In this document: positions 16,563 through 25,218 of the stretch, piece after piece | Layout of the letters: every line of letters starts with the position of its first letter | How positions within the stretch are numbered: position 1 is the stretch's first letter | Assembly (NCBI RefSeq): GCF_003688495.1 | Contig: NZ_REFH01000011.1 | Coordinates: 124,001-188,000 of the forward strand | From: Flavobacterium weaverense | GTDB lineage: Bacteria; Bacteroidota; Bacteroidia; Flavobacteriales; Flavobacteriaceae | Reading direction: 5' to 3' | DNA length: 64,000 nt | Translations under genes and position numbers: made by a program | The notes under the pieces: generated by a model | What the model was told of the DNA's origin: nothing | The model's database searches: none | The model's input: only the letters and a program-made list of their open reading frames with translations

Positions 16563-18551
16563 ATGGCTATGCAAACTGGAGAAAACGACCAAGCCTTGAG
16601 AAAAATATTAGATATGACTCGGCTTATCAGCATCCTGCTTTTAGGATTGCACTTTTACTATTATTGCTATTCCTCTTTTAAATTCTGGGGATTCAATAGT
16701 CCATTTAGCGACCAGATTTTAGGTACTATTTACAAGGCTGGTTTGTTTAGTAATTTTCATAAGTCAAAGTTATTTGCCTTAGGATTTCTTCTCATTTCTT
16801 TATTGGGTGCCAAAGGCAGGAAGCAAGAGAAACTAAATCATAAAACAGCTTTTGCTTACATTAGTACTGGACTGTTAATCTATTTTTTAAGTTCGCTTTG
16901 CTTACTGCTAAAAATCAAGATTACGGAAGTAACGATTTTGTATATTTCGATTTCTTCGATTGGTTTTCTATTGATACTTTCTGGAGGTACTATACTTTCT
17001 CGAATCATTAAAAACAGACTCAACAGCAAAGATATTTTCAACAAAGAAAATGAGACTTTTCCGCAGGAAGAACGCCTACTCGAAAATGAATTCTCGATCA
17101 ATCTTCCAGCGCGTTATCATTTGAAAGATAAGGTACGAAACAGTTGGATTAATATTATCAATCCTTTCCGGGCTTTGATGGTTTTAGGGTCTCCAGGATC
17201 CGGAAAATCGTATTTTGTAATTCGGCATGTGATCACCCAACATATTCGAAAAGGATTTACCATGTTCGTCTATGATTTCAAATTCGATGATCTTTCCAGA
17301 ATAGCTTATAATACCTGGCTGAATCACAAACACGAATATCCTATACCTCCTAAATTTTACATCATCAATTTTGATGACTTAACCCGAACCCATCGATGTA
17401 ATCCTTTAGACCCTTCAGCTATGACGGACATTACAGATGCAGCCGAATCAGCCCGCACCATCCTTATGGGACTCAACCGAGAATGGATCAAACGTCAGGG
17501 CGATTTCTTCGTGGAATCTCCTATCAATTTTCTAACCGCTATTATCTGGTATTTAAAAAAATACAAGGAGGGACAATTCTGTACGCTACCGCATGTGATT
17601 GAACTCATGCAAGCGGACTATGACAGTCTCTTTACCCTATTGCGTACGGAGAAGGAAGTCGAAGTATTAATAAATCCTTTTGTCAATGCCTACCTCAACG
17701 ATGTTATGGAACAATTAGAAGGTCAGATCGCTTCCGCCAAGGTAGCAATGGCACGCCTCTCCTCTCCCCAACTGTATTATGTTTTATCTGGAAATGATTT
17801 TACTTTAGATATCAATAATCCAGAAGAGCCAAAGATTGTTTGTATGGGAAATAACCCTCAAAAAATACAAATATATGGTGCTGTTTTATCACTCTATGTA
17901 AGTAGGCTGATCAAGCAAGTAAATCAAAAAGGCAAACAGAAAAGCAGTTTGATATTTGATGAATTTCCAACAATCTATCTCAATAATATGGATAGCCTTA
18001 TTGCTACTGCACGATCTAATAAAGTAGCTACTTGTTTGGGGATTCAAGACTTCAGTCAGCTTCGTAAAGAGTATGGCCGCGAACAGGCTGATGTGATTAT
18101 GAATATCACCGGAAATATTGTTAGCGGTCAGGTTACTGGTGATACTGCCAAACAACTTTCGGAGCGATTTGGGAAAATTATGCAAGACAGAGAAAGTCTT
18201 TCTATTAATAGTGGCGATACCTCTATAAGCCGGTCTAAACAATTAGAGTCTGCTGTTCCTCCTTCCAATATTTCTTCTCTCAGTTCTGGTGAGTTTGTTG
18301 GTATGGTAGCTGATGATCCTGACTGTAAAATAGAACTAAAAACATTTCATTGCGAAATTCTAAATGACCATCAAGCACTCAAAAAAGAACAGGATAGTTA
18401 TAAAGAAATTCCAATTATTCGAAAGTTAGACAATGCCACGGTGCAGCGTAATTATCTTCAAATTAAACAGGAGGTTCAAGACATTATTCATTCTGAGATG
18501 GAGCGTCTGCTGAATGATCCTGGACTGGCTTACTTGGTGTTGAAGAAGTAG
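16563..18551 (+). CDS. Type IV coupling protein (TraG/VirD4 family)
   Basis: Inner-membrane ATPase that delivers the relaxase-DNA complex to a conjugation channel. The first 165 residues contain about four hydrophobic segments. The cytoplasmic motor has Walker A G209-S-P-G-S-G-K215-S216, Walker B L-I-F-D466-E467, and the conserved late segment M-N-I-T-G-N-I-V-S-G-Q-V-T-G-D-T-A, with F-G-K-I after it. At 662 aa it is full length for the Bacteroidota MobC/TraG group. No mating-pair-formation genes (traA-traQ type) occur in the window. The element is therefore mobilizable rather than self-transmissible and would need a helper conjugative element. Confidence 0.93.
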   Translation: MAMQTGENDQALRKILDMTRLISILLLGLHFYYYCYSSFKFWGFNSPFSDQILGTIYKAGLFSNFHKSKLFALGFLLISLLGAKGRKQEKLNHKTAFAYISTGLLIYFLSSLCLLLKIKITEVTILYISISSIGFLLILSGGTILSRIIKNRLNSKDIFNKENETFPQEERLLENEFSINLPARYHLKDKVRNSWINIINPFRALMVLGSPGSGKSYFVIRHVITQHIRKGFTMFVYDFKFDDLSRIAYNTWLNHKHEYPIPPKFYIINFDDLTRTHRCNPLDPSAMTDITDAAESARTILMGLNREWIKRQGDFFVESPINFLTAIIWYLKKYKEGQFCTLPHVIELMQADYDSLFTLLRTEKEVEVLINPFVNAYLNDVMEQLEGQIASAKVAMARLSSPQLYYVLSGNDFTLDINNPEEPKIVCMGNNPQKIQIYGAVLSLYVSRLIKQVNQKGKQKSSLIFDEFPTIYLNNMDSLIATARSNKVATCLGIQDFSQLRKEYGREQADVIMNITGNIVSGQVTGDTAKQLSERFGKIMQDRESLSINSGDTSISRSKQLESAVPPSNISSLSSGEFVGMVADDPDCKIELKTFHCEILNDHQALKKEQDSYKEIPIIRKLDNATVQRNYLQIKQEVQDIIHSEMERLLNDPGLAYLVLKK

Positions 18552-18608
18552 CCGATTGTATTGACTATTACGCCAAAGAAAGATTGCAGCTCAATGAGAA
18601 AACATTAA

Positions 18609-19124
18609 TTTGCAAAAGATATGTATCTATTCAGTTTCTACTGTAGGGGAATGAATTTTATTTACTTATTAAAATTAAACAATTCAAATTTATACGATGA
18701 AAGACTATCCTATTTAAGAACTAAAACCGGAGTACATTTAGATTTTAAGCTGCGTGATCACTCGCTCGAGATATTAAAAGTATACAACAAAAAATCCATG
18801 AATTCTTATCTATTTCCTCTTTTACTAGATGAAAACATGACCATAAAAAAAATTAAAAACTGAAGTCATAAATTACTTGGACAAATAAATCCAGCTATGA
18901 AAGAAATGATGGCAATTTTAAAAATTAGCAAACACATCACTTTTTATACTGCTCGCCATACATTTTCCACGTTTTTGAAGTTTGAAAACATTCCTATCGA
19001 TGCTATTAGTGAAATGTTAGGTCATACCGATATTAGAACCACTCAGGCTTATTTAAACAAGCTACCAAACAAAAAGCTTGACAAAATTATTGATGATGTA
19101 TTTGAAAATTCAAAATATTTCTAA
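18609..19124 (+). pseudogene. Tyrosine recombinase/integrase, truncated and interrupted
   Basis: Only the C-terminal catalytic domain remains. The first piece (18609-18863) has the first catalytic Arg in F-S-F-Y-C-R-G-M-N-F and the Y-L-R-T-K-T-G strand. An in-frame TGA at 18861-18863 then interrupts it. The same frame continues with S-H-K-L-L-G-Q-I-N-P-A and the second piece has H-I-T-F-Y-T-A-R-H-T-F, L-G-H-T-D and the tyrosine of T-Q-A-Y-L. Related integrases have Arg where the TGA stands, so one C-to-T change of CGA explains it (inference). A stop at 18606 ends homology upstream and the N-terminal core-binding domain is missing. The integrase of this element is almost certainly inactive. 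Confidence 0.85.
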
Positions 19125-19151
19125 AATAAAACCATGCAATAATCGAATTTA

Positions 19152-19187
19152 AAATGTCAAGTTTTTTACTCAAAAAACTTGACATTT
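19152..19187. terminator. Strong bidirectional terminator
   Basis: A perfect 16-bp stem pairs AAATGTCAAGTTTTTT (19152-19167) with its complement (19172-19187) across a four-base loop. It lies between the convergent integrase remnant and fic genes. T-runs occur within the stem on both strands, so it may work in both directions. Confidence 0.8.
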
Positions 19188-19273
19188 ATATCGATCAATA
19201 TTTTATATCCTGCAAAAATTATACTCAAAAAGCATCAAGTTTATAATTATATAATCCACTTAATAACAAATAT

Positions 19274-20365
19274 TTATACTAAGTCAATTAATTTATAACT
19301 AGTACCTCTACCAGCCCCTTCTTGCACTAAAATCCCTTTAGATATTAAATCTTGCAAATCCCTTAACGCAGTATCAGTAGAAACGCCAGTTATCTTTGCG
19401 TATTTAGAAACGGTTAGTTTTCCAAAAAAAGTATCAAGTAACATTTGAGTAACCTTCTGTTGGCGATGATTAAAATCAATATTATGATTAATTTCCCAAA
19501 ATTGAGCACGTTTTAAAGCCATGGCAATAGTTTGGTCTGTTTGCTTCATAGAACGGAACAAACAGTTCAAAAACCAGTCTAACCAATCTGTTATATCAAG
19601 ATCCCCTTTTTGCGTTTTTTCTAAAATACTATAATATGTTTTCCGCTCAATTTGAATTTGTGCTGACATGGAGTAAAATCGTTTTTTACTCTGATCTGCT
19701 CGTGCTAACTGCATATCAGTAAGCGCTCGGGTGACACGACCGTTTCCGTCGTCAAAAGGATGTATGGTAACAAACCACAAATGAGCAAAAGCCGCTTTCA
19801 ATACAGGATCAAGCGATTGATCGGAATTAAACCAATTAAAAAAGACATCCATTTCATGGGGTACTTTATCCGCTACTGGTGCTTCAAAATGAATTATTTC
19901 TCTCCCCATAGCACCCGAAGTTACTTGCATCACACCATCGCGCCAGTCCGCAGTTTTGATTTTATACATTCCGCTTCTACCTGTTGGGAACAGCGCTGCA
20001 TGCCACCCAAATAAACGCTCCTCGTCTAGCAGTTCTTCGTAGCGTTGTGTGGTATCTAGTAACATTACTACAACACCATCTACATTACGATCAGCTGGTA
20101 CAGCTGCGGCTATCTCAATGCCTAGTCGTTTTGCTATTGATGATCGTACTTGATCATGATTGAGTTGTTCCCCTTCAATCTCGCTAGACTTAATTACATC
20201 TAGAGTCAGTGTTTGAAGCACTGTCTCTTCTTGTAACCGAAAACCTAGCCCTTGCATGACACCCAGTATAATGCCCTGTTGATGCCTTACTTTACCTAAT
20301 AATGGCGTAATAATAGCTGCATCCCAAGTAAAATTTGGCCACTCTTTCTTTTGATAAATATACAT
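19274..20365 (-). CDS. fic: Fic family protein with DUF4172 N-terminus
   Basis: Fic enzymes transfer AMP or another nucleotide-derived group onto target proteins. The N-terminal region (M-Y-I-Y-Q-K-K-E-W-P-N-F-T-W) is the DUF4172 type. The inhibitory motif S60-x-x-x-E64-G65 follows, then the catalytic motif H202-P-F-D-D-G-N-G-R with full residues. The C-terminus (about 300-363) is a winged helix, V-S-K-Y-A-K-I-T-G-V-S-T-D-T-A-L-R-D-L, suited to DNA binding. The protein is 363 aa and complete, and self-inhibited by its own helix (class II). Its promoter region is packed with ACCGCA/TGCGGT palindromes, so autoregulation through the winged helix is likely (inference). It is the first gene of the defence-rich stretch. 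Confidence 0.93.
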   Translation of the reverse strand: MYIYQKKEWPNFTWDAAIITPLLGKVRHQQGIILGVMQGLGFRLQEETVLQTLTLDVIKSSEIEGEQLNHDQVRSSIAKRLGIEIAAAVPADRNVDGVVVMLLDTTQRYEELLDEERLFGWHAALFPTGRSGMYKIKTADWRDGVMQVTSGAMGREIIHFEAPVADKVPHEMDVFFNWFNSDQSLDPVLKAAFAHLWFVTIHPFDDGNGRVTRALTDMQLARADQSKKRFYSMSAQIQIERKTYYSILEKTQKGDLDITDWLDWFLNCLFRSMKQTDQTIAMALKRAQFWEINHNIDFNHRQQKVTQMLLDTFFGKLTVSKYAKITGVSTDTALRDLQDLISKGILVQEGAGRGTSYKLIDLV

Positions 20366-20368
20366 ACT

Positions 20369-20482
20369 ACCGCATTTTTGCGGTAAATATAGTGTTTAAT
20401 TACCGTACGAAAGTTATTTTGCGGTGTAAAAAATATTTATAAACCGCAAAAATGCGGTGTATTAAGTTGTTTTTTTACCGCA
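20369..20482 (-). promoter_or_regulatory. Palindromic operator array upstream of fic
   Basis: Two 16-bp palindromes, ACCGCATTTTTGCGGT (20369-20384) and ACCGCAAAAATGCGGT (20443-20458), are exact reverse complements of each other. Extra half sites are TGCGGT at 20420-20425 and ACCGCA at 20477-20482. The first palindrome begins 3 bases upstream of the fic start codon. The repetition of one short motif in both orientations is strong evidence for a dedicated repressor, perhaps Fic itself. Confidence 0.75.
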
Positions 20483-20522
20483 TAAGCTCTGTCAATTTAA
20501 GATCGGTGGAAATTCGTAATCT

Positions 20523-20604
20523 CTCAATTTTCGGCTTGACGAAAACTTGATGCGAAAAGGTAAACCTACTAAAACTTTGCATCATCAAAATCAATGTTAT
20601 ATGG
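20523..20604 (-). repeat. Cassette-spacer repeat, copy A
   Basis: A stretch starting CTCAATTTTCGGCTTGACG matches copy B (from 23884) at roughly 43 of the first 51 positions. It ends AATGTTATATGG, 11 bases before the stop of the leftward 301-aa gene, so it lies just downstream of that operon. See copies B and C. Confidence 0.6.
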
Positions 20605-20615
20605 AAATATAATTA

Positions 20616-21521
20616 TCAACTAACCTTCATAAGTTCTTTGATAAGTGATTTTGATGATTTAATGTCATTAGACTGTGACTTCTTGGGAGGTTTTCTCTTT
20701 ATTTTAGCGAGATAAATTTCATTACCATTTTCATAAAAGTATATTCGGATTGCAATAGGGTCAAAAACGCGAAGTTCATAAACCTTAATCGATTTTTCCT
20801 TATCAGGAGTTACATCTTTTATTAAGTCACCATCAGCTGAAAATCTTGTATCAAGGTTCCGATCTATTGCTCTAGAAAAGTCTGCAATAATTGAATTTTG
20901 ACAGTTCAATGGTAACCTTTCAAATTCGGATTTTAAACTCTTAAAGAACTTTGGACTATGAAATAAGTTTATAAATTTTGCAAATCCGTCAAGACTTTGT
21001 GTTAATTCATCATCTATAATGGCAATAAGTAAAGTAGTATTTTCACTTGTACCAAATTGATTCTTGATCAGGGAACTTTCACCAGTTGAGTGATTAATAT
21101 CGATTTCATTTTTTCGAATATCATCATGCAATCCAAGCGAAAACAAAATTCCATTATTTAAAAATGAAATTTGTGGATTAAGTGCATCAAATGAATCGTC
21201 ACCAACCTTAATTATGAATTTTTTTTCAAGTAATTCTAGATTTTGCTCAATATCAAAAAAATAATCAATCGGATATTTATTAAAATTCGTAAGTGCAATA
21301 ATTTTGTAATTTCTTTCAAGTAAATTAATTGCTTGGGTAAGGTTCAAAGCGATAGATACGGCTATCTTGTCAGGAGATCGATCGGTTAAAATTCCTGTTA
21401 ACTTTTCGCCAAATTTATTCTTCAGAATAGTATACTCCTTAATTGTTTTTTGAAAACATTTAACTGTTTCATCATCTGTAAATGTTTTTGGAAAACATTC
21501 GTTAAAATAAAAGTGTCTCAT
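20616..21521 (-). CDS. Unknown third component of a DUF262/DUF3696 operon
   Basis: I do not recognise the full-length family. The 301-residue cytoplasmic protein has an N-terminal helical region and a middle alpha/beta part. Its last 65 residues (V-Y-E-L-R-V-F-D-P-I-A-I-R-I-Y-F-Y-E-N-G, then Y-L-A-K-I-K-R-K-P-P-K-K-S) have the spacing of a RelE/HigB-type fold. In that fold, Arg and Lys side chains cut mRNA; this is inference from pattern. It starts 2 bases after the ATPase gene ends. Being last in a three-gene operon with a DUF262 protein and an ABC-type ATPase, it is a candidate effector of an anti-phage system. Confidence 0.7.
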   Translation of the reverse strand: MRHFYFNECFPKTFTDDETVKCFQKTIKEYTILKNKFGEKLTGILTDRSPDKIAVSIALNLTQAINLLERNYKIIALTNFNKYPIDYFFDIEQNLELLEKKFIIKVGDDSFDALNPQISFLNNGILFSLGLHDDIRKNEIDINHSTGESSLIKNQFGTSENTTLLIAIIDDELTQSLDGFAKFINLFHSPKFFKSLKSEFERLPLNCQNSIIADFSRAIDRNLDTRFSADGDLIKDVTPDKEKSIKVYELRVFDPIAIRIYFYENGNEIYLAKIKRKPPKKSQSNDIKSSKSLIKELMKVS

Positions 21522-21523
21522 TT

Positions 21524-22543
21524 TTACAAAAGTTTTGATGCATTTATTTCAAATTGATCAAACAAGCCTTTTGGCCAATCGTCAAGTCGTCCATCATCAT
21601 CTATAGTAGGAGAAATAACTTTTGTATTGCCAAACTCATTTAGTTCAAACCAATGAATTTGTACTTTTTCATTATATCCAGGGATTTCTTTACATGCAAC
21701 TCTAATGCTATCAAAAACATGGTCACTATGAGTTTCTATTATTATTTGTGTTCCCAAATTAGAACACAATGCAATTAAACGAGCAATTTCAATTTGTCCT
21801 TTTGGGTGTAAATGAGCTTCAGGATTTTCAATAATTAATAATGAATTTGGTATTAACGTGCTAATAAGTAATGCTGAAATAACAGATAAAGAATAACTCA
21901 AACCAAAACCAACATTAGTTGATCGATAACCATTAAACATTCCATAAGATGTATCACTTATTTCATCAATATTATAGGTGAATTTTACGTTTGGCGAGAT
22001 AACGCTAAGCCAACCTCGAATATTAAATTCAACAGTATTGCCTTCGGAATTAGGGTGAATTAGAGAGGAATTAAGAGTATGTGACTCGTAACATCTTATA
22101 AACTGAAAAAGATTTTCTCCGTTTTTTCCAATTTTATTTACTAGGGATAAATTATTATAAATAGGAACAGTATTTCGTGGACCTACTCTGTTTGCTGAAA
22201 TATAAATTATCTCAGGAAAATTCAAGTGATCTTTAAAAAGTTTGAAATTATTTCCAGTCAGAAAATCATCCACCAATTCTAATTCCGACTCGTGATTATC
22301 TCTATCAGTAACCGTAAAAACAATATTTTCCTTTTGATAAGGATTCTTAATATCTTTTAAACTACCATGATCTTCAAGTAAAATATCAGAATGGTTGTTG
22401 AATGCATTTTGGAGTATTAATAAAGCTTGTAAAACAGAACTTTTTCCACTACTGTTTACTCCTGTCAGTATAGTAAGATTATTAAATTCGATTTCATTTT
22501 CTAAAAAGGATTTAAATCCTGACAGGTTTAGTGTGCTAATCAT
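21524..22543 (-). CDS. AAA/ABC-type ATPase with DUF3696 C-terminus
   Basis: SMC/OLD-like ATPase, probably the sensor-motor of a defence system. Walker A is G28-V-N-S-S-G-K34-S, an ABC-like signature region is N-V-G-F-G-L-S-Y-S-L-S at 210-220, and Walker B with the following segment is L-L-I-I-E-N-P-E242-A-H-L-H-P. The switch segment is E-T-H-S-D-H (270-275). The last 45 residues are the DUF3696 tail. The 339-aa length is typical and no Toprim domain is fused, which distinguishes it from OLD nucleases. Its start overlaps the end of the DUF262 gene by 8 bases and its stop is 2 bases from the next gene, so all three are translationally coupled. Confidence 0.9.
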   Translation of the reverse strand: MISTLNLSGFKSFLENEIEFNNLTILTGVNSSGKSSVLQALLILQNAFNNHSDILLEDHGSLKDIKNPYQKENIVFTVTDRDNHESELELVDDFLTGNNFKLFKDHLNFPEIIYISANRVGPRNTVPIYNNLSLVNKIGKNGENLFQFIRCYESHTLNSSLIHPNSEGNTVEFNIRGWLSVISPNVKFTYNIDEISDTSYGMFNGYRSTNVGFGLSYSLSVISALLISTLIPNSLLIIENPEAHLHPKGQIEIARLIALCSNLGTQIIIETHSDHVFDSIRVACKEIPGYNEKVQIHWFELNEFGNTKVISPTIDDDGRLDDWPKGLFDQFEINASKLL

Positions 22544-23777
22544 AAATAAATTGGTTTAATAAATCGTTTAATTTTTCATATCTAGTTTTAACACTACTAA
22601 ATTTCTGACTATCTCGCGAAATCACAATAATGAAATTTTCATCGTTTAGTAATTCTGTATGAGAATTAATAAATTTTTTCTTATTTATTTTGAGGTTATC
22701 AAATTCTTTTTCACTTAACCTACCTAATAAATTACCCCAAACTTCAAAGAGACCTTTATTAATTGGAGTTCTTCTTTTTCCAGGGTAACTTTTTCTAAAA
22801 GCATGTTCGCCAAAAATATCCTTGGCTCTTTTCATAGCAACGGTAAAACGCATTTCAAGTTGTTCAAGTTTATTTACAATTGGGTCATAATCATTTGCCT
22901 TATCGAGAAAACTTTTGTCAGAATTAGAAATCAGCTTGTCATTATGAACCAAATTAATAATTCTCATAGTATCACTTAAGAAACCATCCATATCATTATC
23001 TCTCGGATATTTCTGAAAAGATCGGATTGTAAAAGACAGACATCTCAAAATTATTTCCCGATCCATCATTCTATTTGATTTAACAGAATAATCGGTTGCA
23101 TCTAAAAACTCTTTCTTTAATGATAATTTTAGTAATAATTTCGTTGATTGACCGATATATAATGCATGTCGAATTTCTTGAAGTGTCAACGGTTCTCCAC
23201 CGGTATTAATACGCTTAAATATGTTTCTTTTTACTTCCTCAGGTGTTCCTGGATTAATAATAGTAAAAGTAAAGCCAGTTTCTTGGATTCTATTTTGAAT
23301 ATTAATTGGTAATTCCTTAAAATTTAATTTATTGTATTGCAAACCCCAAAATTCAAGACTACCCAACCTGAAGCCATTACCTTTCAATGAAGCATCTTTT
23401 GTTTTTAAATACTCGTCACCTAAAACAAAACTTCTAATTGTGCTTAATCTTTGTAATCCGTCAACTACATAAAAATTACCGTCCTCATCCGAAGAAACAT
23501 AAAACATCGGTAAGGGTATTTTAAGAATTAAAGATTCAATAAGGCGGCATTTCTTTTCATGAGTCCATACTTCATTGCGTTGGAAATCTGGATTTAATAT
23601 AATTGTATTTTGTTCTAATCTTCGTAAACATGTATCCATTGTAACAGGCTTTGTATCAATAGAAATTTTTTCTGGATCGAAAGGTTGTATTTCTTCAACC
23701 TCTTCATCTTCAACACCAGTTATTAATCCTTTTAACTCTTCTTCTGTATAATTATCATGATCTAAATTATTTTCCAT
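22536..23777 (-). CDS. DUF262 domain protein (ParB-like/GmrS-like)
   Basis: DUF262 proteins share the ParB/sulfiredoxin NTP-binding fold and occur in restriction systems such as GmrSD. The core (about 45-250) shows N-P-D-F-Q-R-N-E-V-W (62-71), the V-D-G-L-Q-R-L-S-T-I signature with D106-G-L-Q-R110, and N-I-F-K-R-I-N-T-G-G. Here the usual D-G-Q-Q-R is D-G-L-Q-R. No HNH motif is seen in the C-terminal half, so it lacks the GmrD-like nuclease (a DUF1524 domain). The 413-aa protein leads a three-gene operon with the DUF3696 ATPase and an unknown. That layout resembles, from memory, the published Menshen (NsnABC) defence system; I could not verify the match. Confidence 0.88.
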   Translation of the reverse strand: MENNLDHDNYTEEELKGLITGVEDEEVEEIQPFDPEKISIDTKPVTMDTCLRRLEQNTIILNPDFQRNEVWTHEKKCRLIESLILKIPLPMFYVSSDEDGNFYVVDGLQRLSTIRSFVLGDEYLKTKDASLKGNGFRLGSLEFWGLQYNKLNFKELPINIQNRIQETGFTFTIINPGTPEEVKRNIFKRINTGGEPLTLQEIRHALYIGQSTKLLLKLSLKKEFLDATDYSVKSNRMMDREIILRCLSFTIRSFQKYPRDNDMDGFLSDTMRIINLVHNDKLISNSDKSFLDKANDYDPIVNKLEQLEMRFTVAMKRAKDIFGEHAFRKSYPGKRRTPINKGLFEVWGNLLGRLSEKEFDNLKINKKKFINSHTELLNDENFIIVISRDSQKFSSVKTRYEKLNDLLNQFIYD

Positions 23778-23843
23778 TTATTTTTTTTGAAATTTAGTAT
23801 TTTTATTTAAAGTATATGTTATCGTTCAAAAATATTTGATTAA

Positions 23844-23966
23844 AACGTTTTGCTGATTATATATAGTGCTTGGTTCGCAACCGCTCAATGTTCGGTTTAA
23901 CAAAAACTTAATGCGAAACGGTAATTCCACTAAACTCCAACTAACTCAAAATTGCTGTTATCAGCG
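23844..23966 (-). repeat. Cassette-spacer repeat, copy B (attC-like)
   Basis: A 123-base spacer between the DUF262 operon and the DUF2971 gene. It starts AACGTTTTGCTGAT and ends CTGTTATCAGCG, with GCTGAT (23852-23857) and ATCAGC (23960-23965) complementary near its ends. Its core (from 23884) matches copy A closely. Read leftward it starts 6 bases after a gene's stop with GATAAC and ends with a GTT, as integron attC sites do. The length is within the usual attC range. Confidence 0.5.
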
Positions 23967-23971
23967 AGTAT

Positions 23972-25045
23972 TTATTCCATAAAGATTTTGTAATTATCTG
24001 TTCTTGATAAAATAAATACTCCGTCTACTTCTTTTCTTATTTGCATTTGTTCTTTCGTTCGTACGAGAATTGTTTCGCCATCAGAGTCAATTTCGTATTT
24101 AGTTCCTGAATGATAAAATCTATCACTTAATTTTTCTACTACATAATTTAAAAAATCTATTTGACTTTGGTATTCCCAATTTGATTTTTCATTGATTGGT
24201 TTTACTTGAATATTTTTTGAATCTAACCATTCTATTTTAAAATGGCGAGCATTAAAAAAATTATGAGCGACAGTAATTTCTTCAATCAATTCCTTATTAT
24301 AAAAAGCATACCTGTTTTCTGTATTGACAAAATAATCTTGATTTTGATTAAGTCCAGCTTTACTATACGGTACTCCCATATTTTGTTTTCCAACAAGGAA
24401 TCGCCATTCATCTTCGTAACTCCATTTATTCAGTTTTACATTTGTTGAGTATGCTAAAGGAACAAACATATGGTCAAAAGGACTTATGTCTATTGGTAAT
24501 AATCTTTCACAATAGTTTATAGGATAAAGTCCTAAATATTCCTCTTCTGCTTTTAGTTTGCTTTTTATACTATTTTCTAATTTTTGAGTATTGAATTTTA
24601 TTTGAAAGCCCAATTCTTGAGTATAATGGGGCCACATCAAAACATTGTTCTCTTTTGCTGTAGTAGATATTATACCAAAAAGATTTGTAGTTATATCATA
24701 ATGTGTAGTTATATACCAAGCACATAAATTTTCATTGTTTATGTCTTTATCATATAACTCTACTAATTCATCTTTGGTCAATGCATCGTCAATTAATCTT
24801 TCATAAAAATCAAATTCAAGTTTTTTTGAAGTGTACATTAAAAACCGACTACTGTCTAATGAATCATTTAATTCGATAGGATGCGACGCGTAAAAATATC
24901 CTTTAATTAAAGCATCCACACCAAACTTATTGAGTGAGTAAAATTTAAAAATATTTTCAGGTTTTTCTTTATTATGTTCAATTGAAAAACCAGAAATATT
25001 ATAGTCTTTTATATATGTAAAACCATTAAAATCATATTTTTCCAT
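23972..25045 (-). CDS. DUF2971 domain protein
   Basis: A 357-aa cytoplasmic protein of the DUF2971 family, whose biochemical function is not established. Family traits seen are F-K-F-Y-S-L-N-K-F-G-V-D-A-L near the N-terminus, P-I-E-L-N-D-S-L-D, N-V-L-M-W-P-H-Y-T-Q-E-L-G-F-Q-I-K-F in the centre, and Y-E-D-E-W-R-F-L later. I chose the ATG at 25045. An in-frame GTG at 25099 lies inside spacer copy C and would add 18 residues encoded by repeat sequence. It stands alone between two similar spacers, like a single-gene cassette. DUF2971 genes are frequent in defence islands (established association), so an abortive-infection role is possible. Confidence 0.8.
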   Translation of the reverse strand: MEKYDFNGFTYIKDYNISGFSIEHNKEKPENIFKFYSLNKFGVDALIKGYFYASHPIELNDSLDSSRFLMYTSKKLEFDFYERLIDDALTKDELVELYDKDINNENLCAWYITTHYDITTNLFGIISTTAKENNVLMWPHYTQELGFQIKFNTQKLENSIKSKLKAEEEYLGLYPINYCERLLPIDISPFDHMFVPLAYSTNVKLNKWSYEDEWRFLVGKQNMGVPYSKAGLNQNQDYFVNTENRYAFYNKELIEEITVAHNFFNARHFKIEWLDSKNIQVKPINEKSNWEYQSQIDFLNYVVEKLSDRFYHSGTKYEIDSDGETILVRTKEQMQIRKEVDGVFILSRTDNYKIFME

Positions 25046-25083
25046 AGTAGTTTTTTTAAGACAATTTTTGGGCGTTTGCTTAT

Positions 25084-25216
25084 AACGTTCTGATATCACA
25101 GCGGGTTTGGGACTCCATTAAACCCAACTTTCATATTTACCTAATTATCCCAAATACAAAACCAACTGAAATTAAGCCAAATGCTCAAATAGGTTGTAGT
25201 GACTGTTCGCAGCTGG
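25084..25216 (-). repeat. Cassette-spacer, copy C (attC-like)
   Basis: A 133-base spacer between the DUF2971 gene and TIR-STING. Like copy B it starts with AACGTT (25084-25089) and ends CTGTT-CGCAGC-TG (25203-25215), 2 bases from the TIR-STING stop codon. Its core differs from A and B, as expected for attC sites whose centres vary. The shared ends and placement rather than the middle define the group. Confidence 0.4.
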
Positions 25217-25218
25217 AT

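Noticed and set aside
16563..18551. Self-transmissible conjugative transposon
   Set aside because: No mating-pair-formation genes in the window.
19274..20365. Fic-Doc toxin-antitoxin pair
   Set aside because: The inhibitory motif is inside the protein and no Phd-like antitoxin gene is adjacent.
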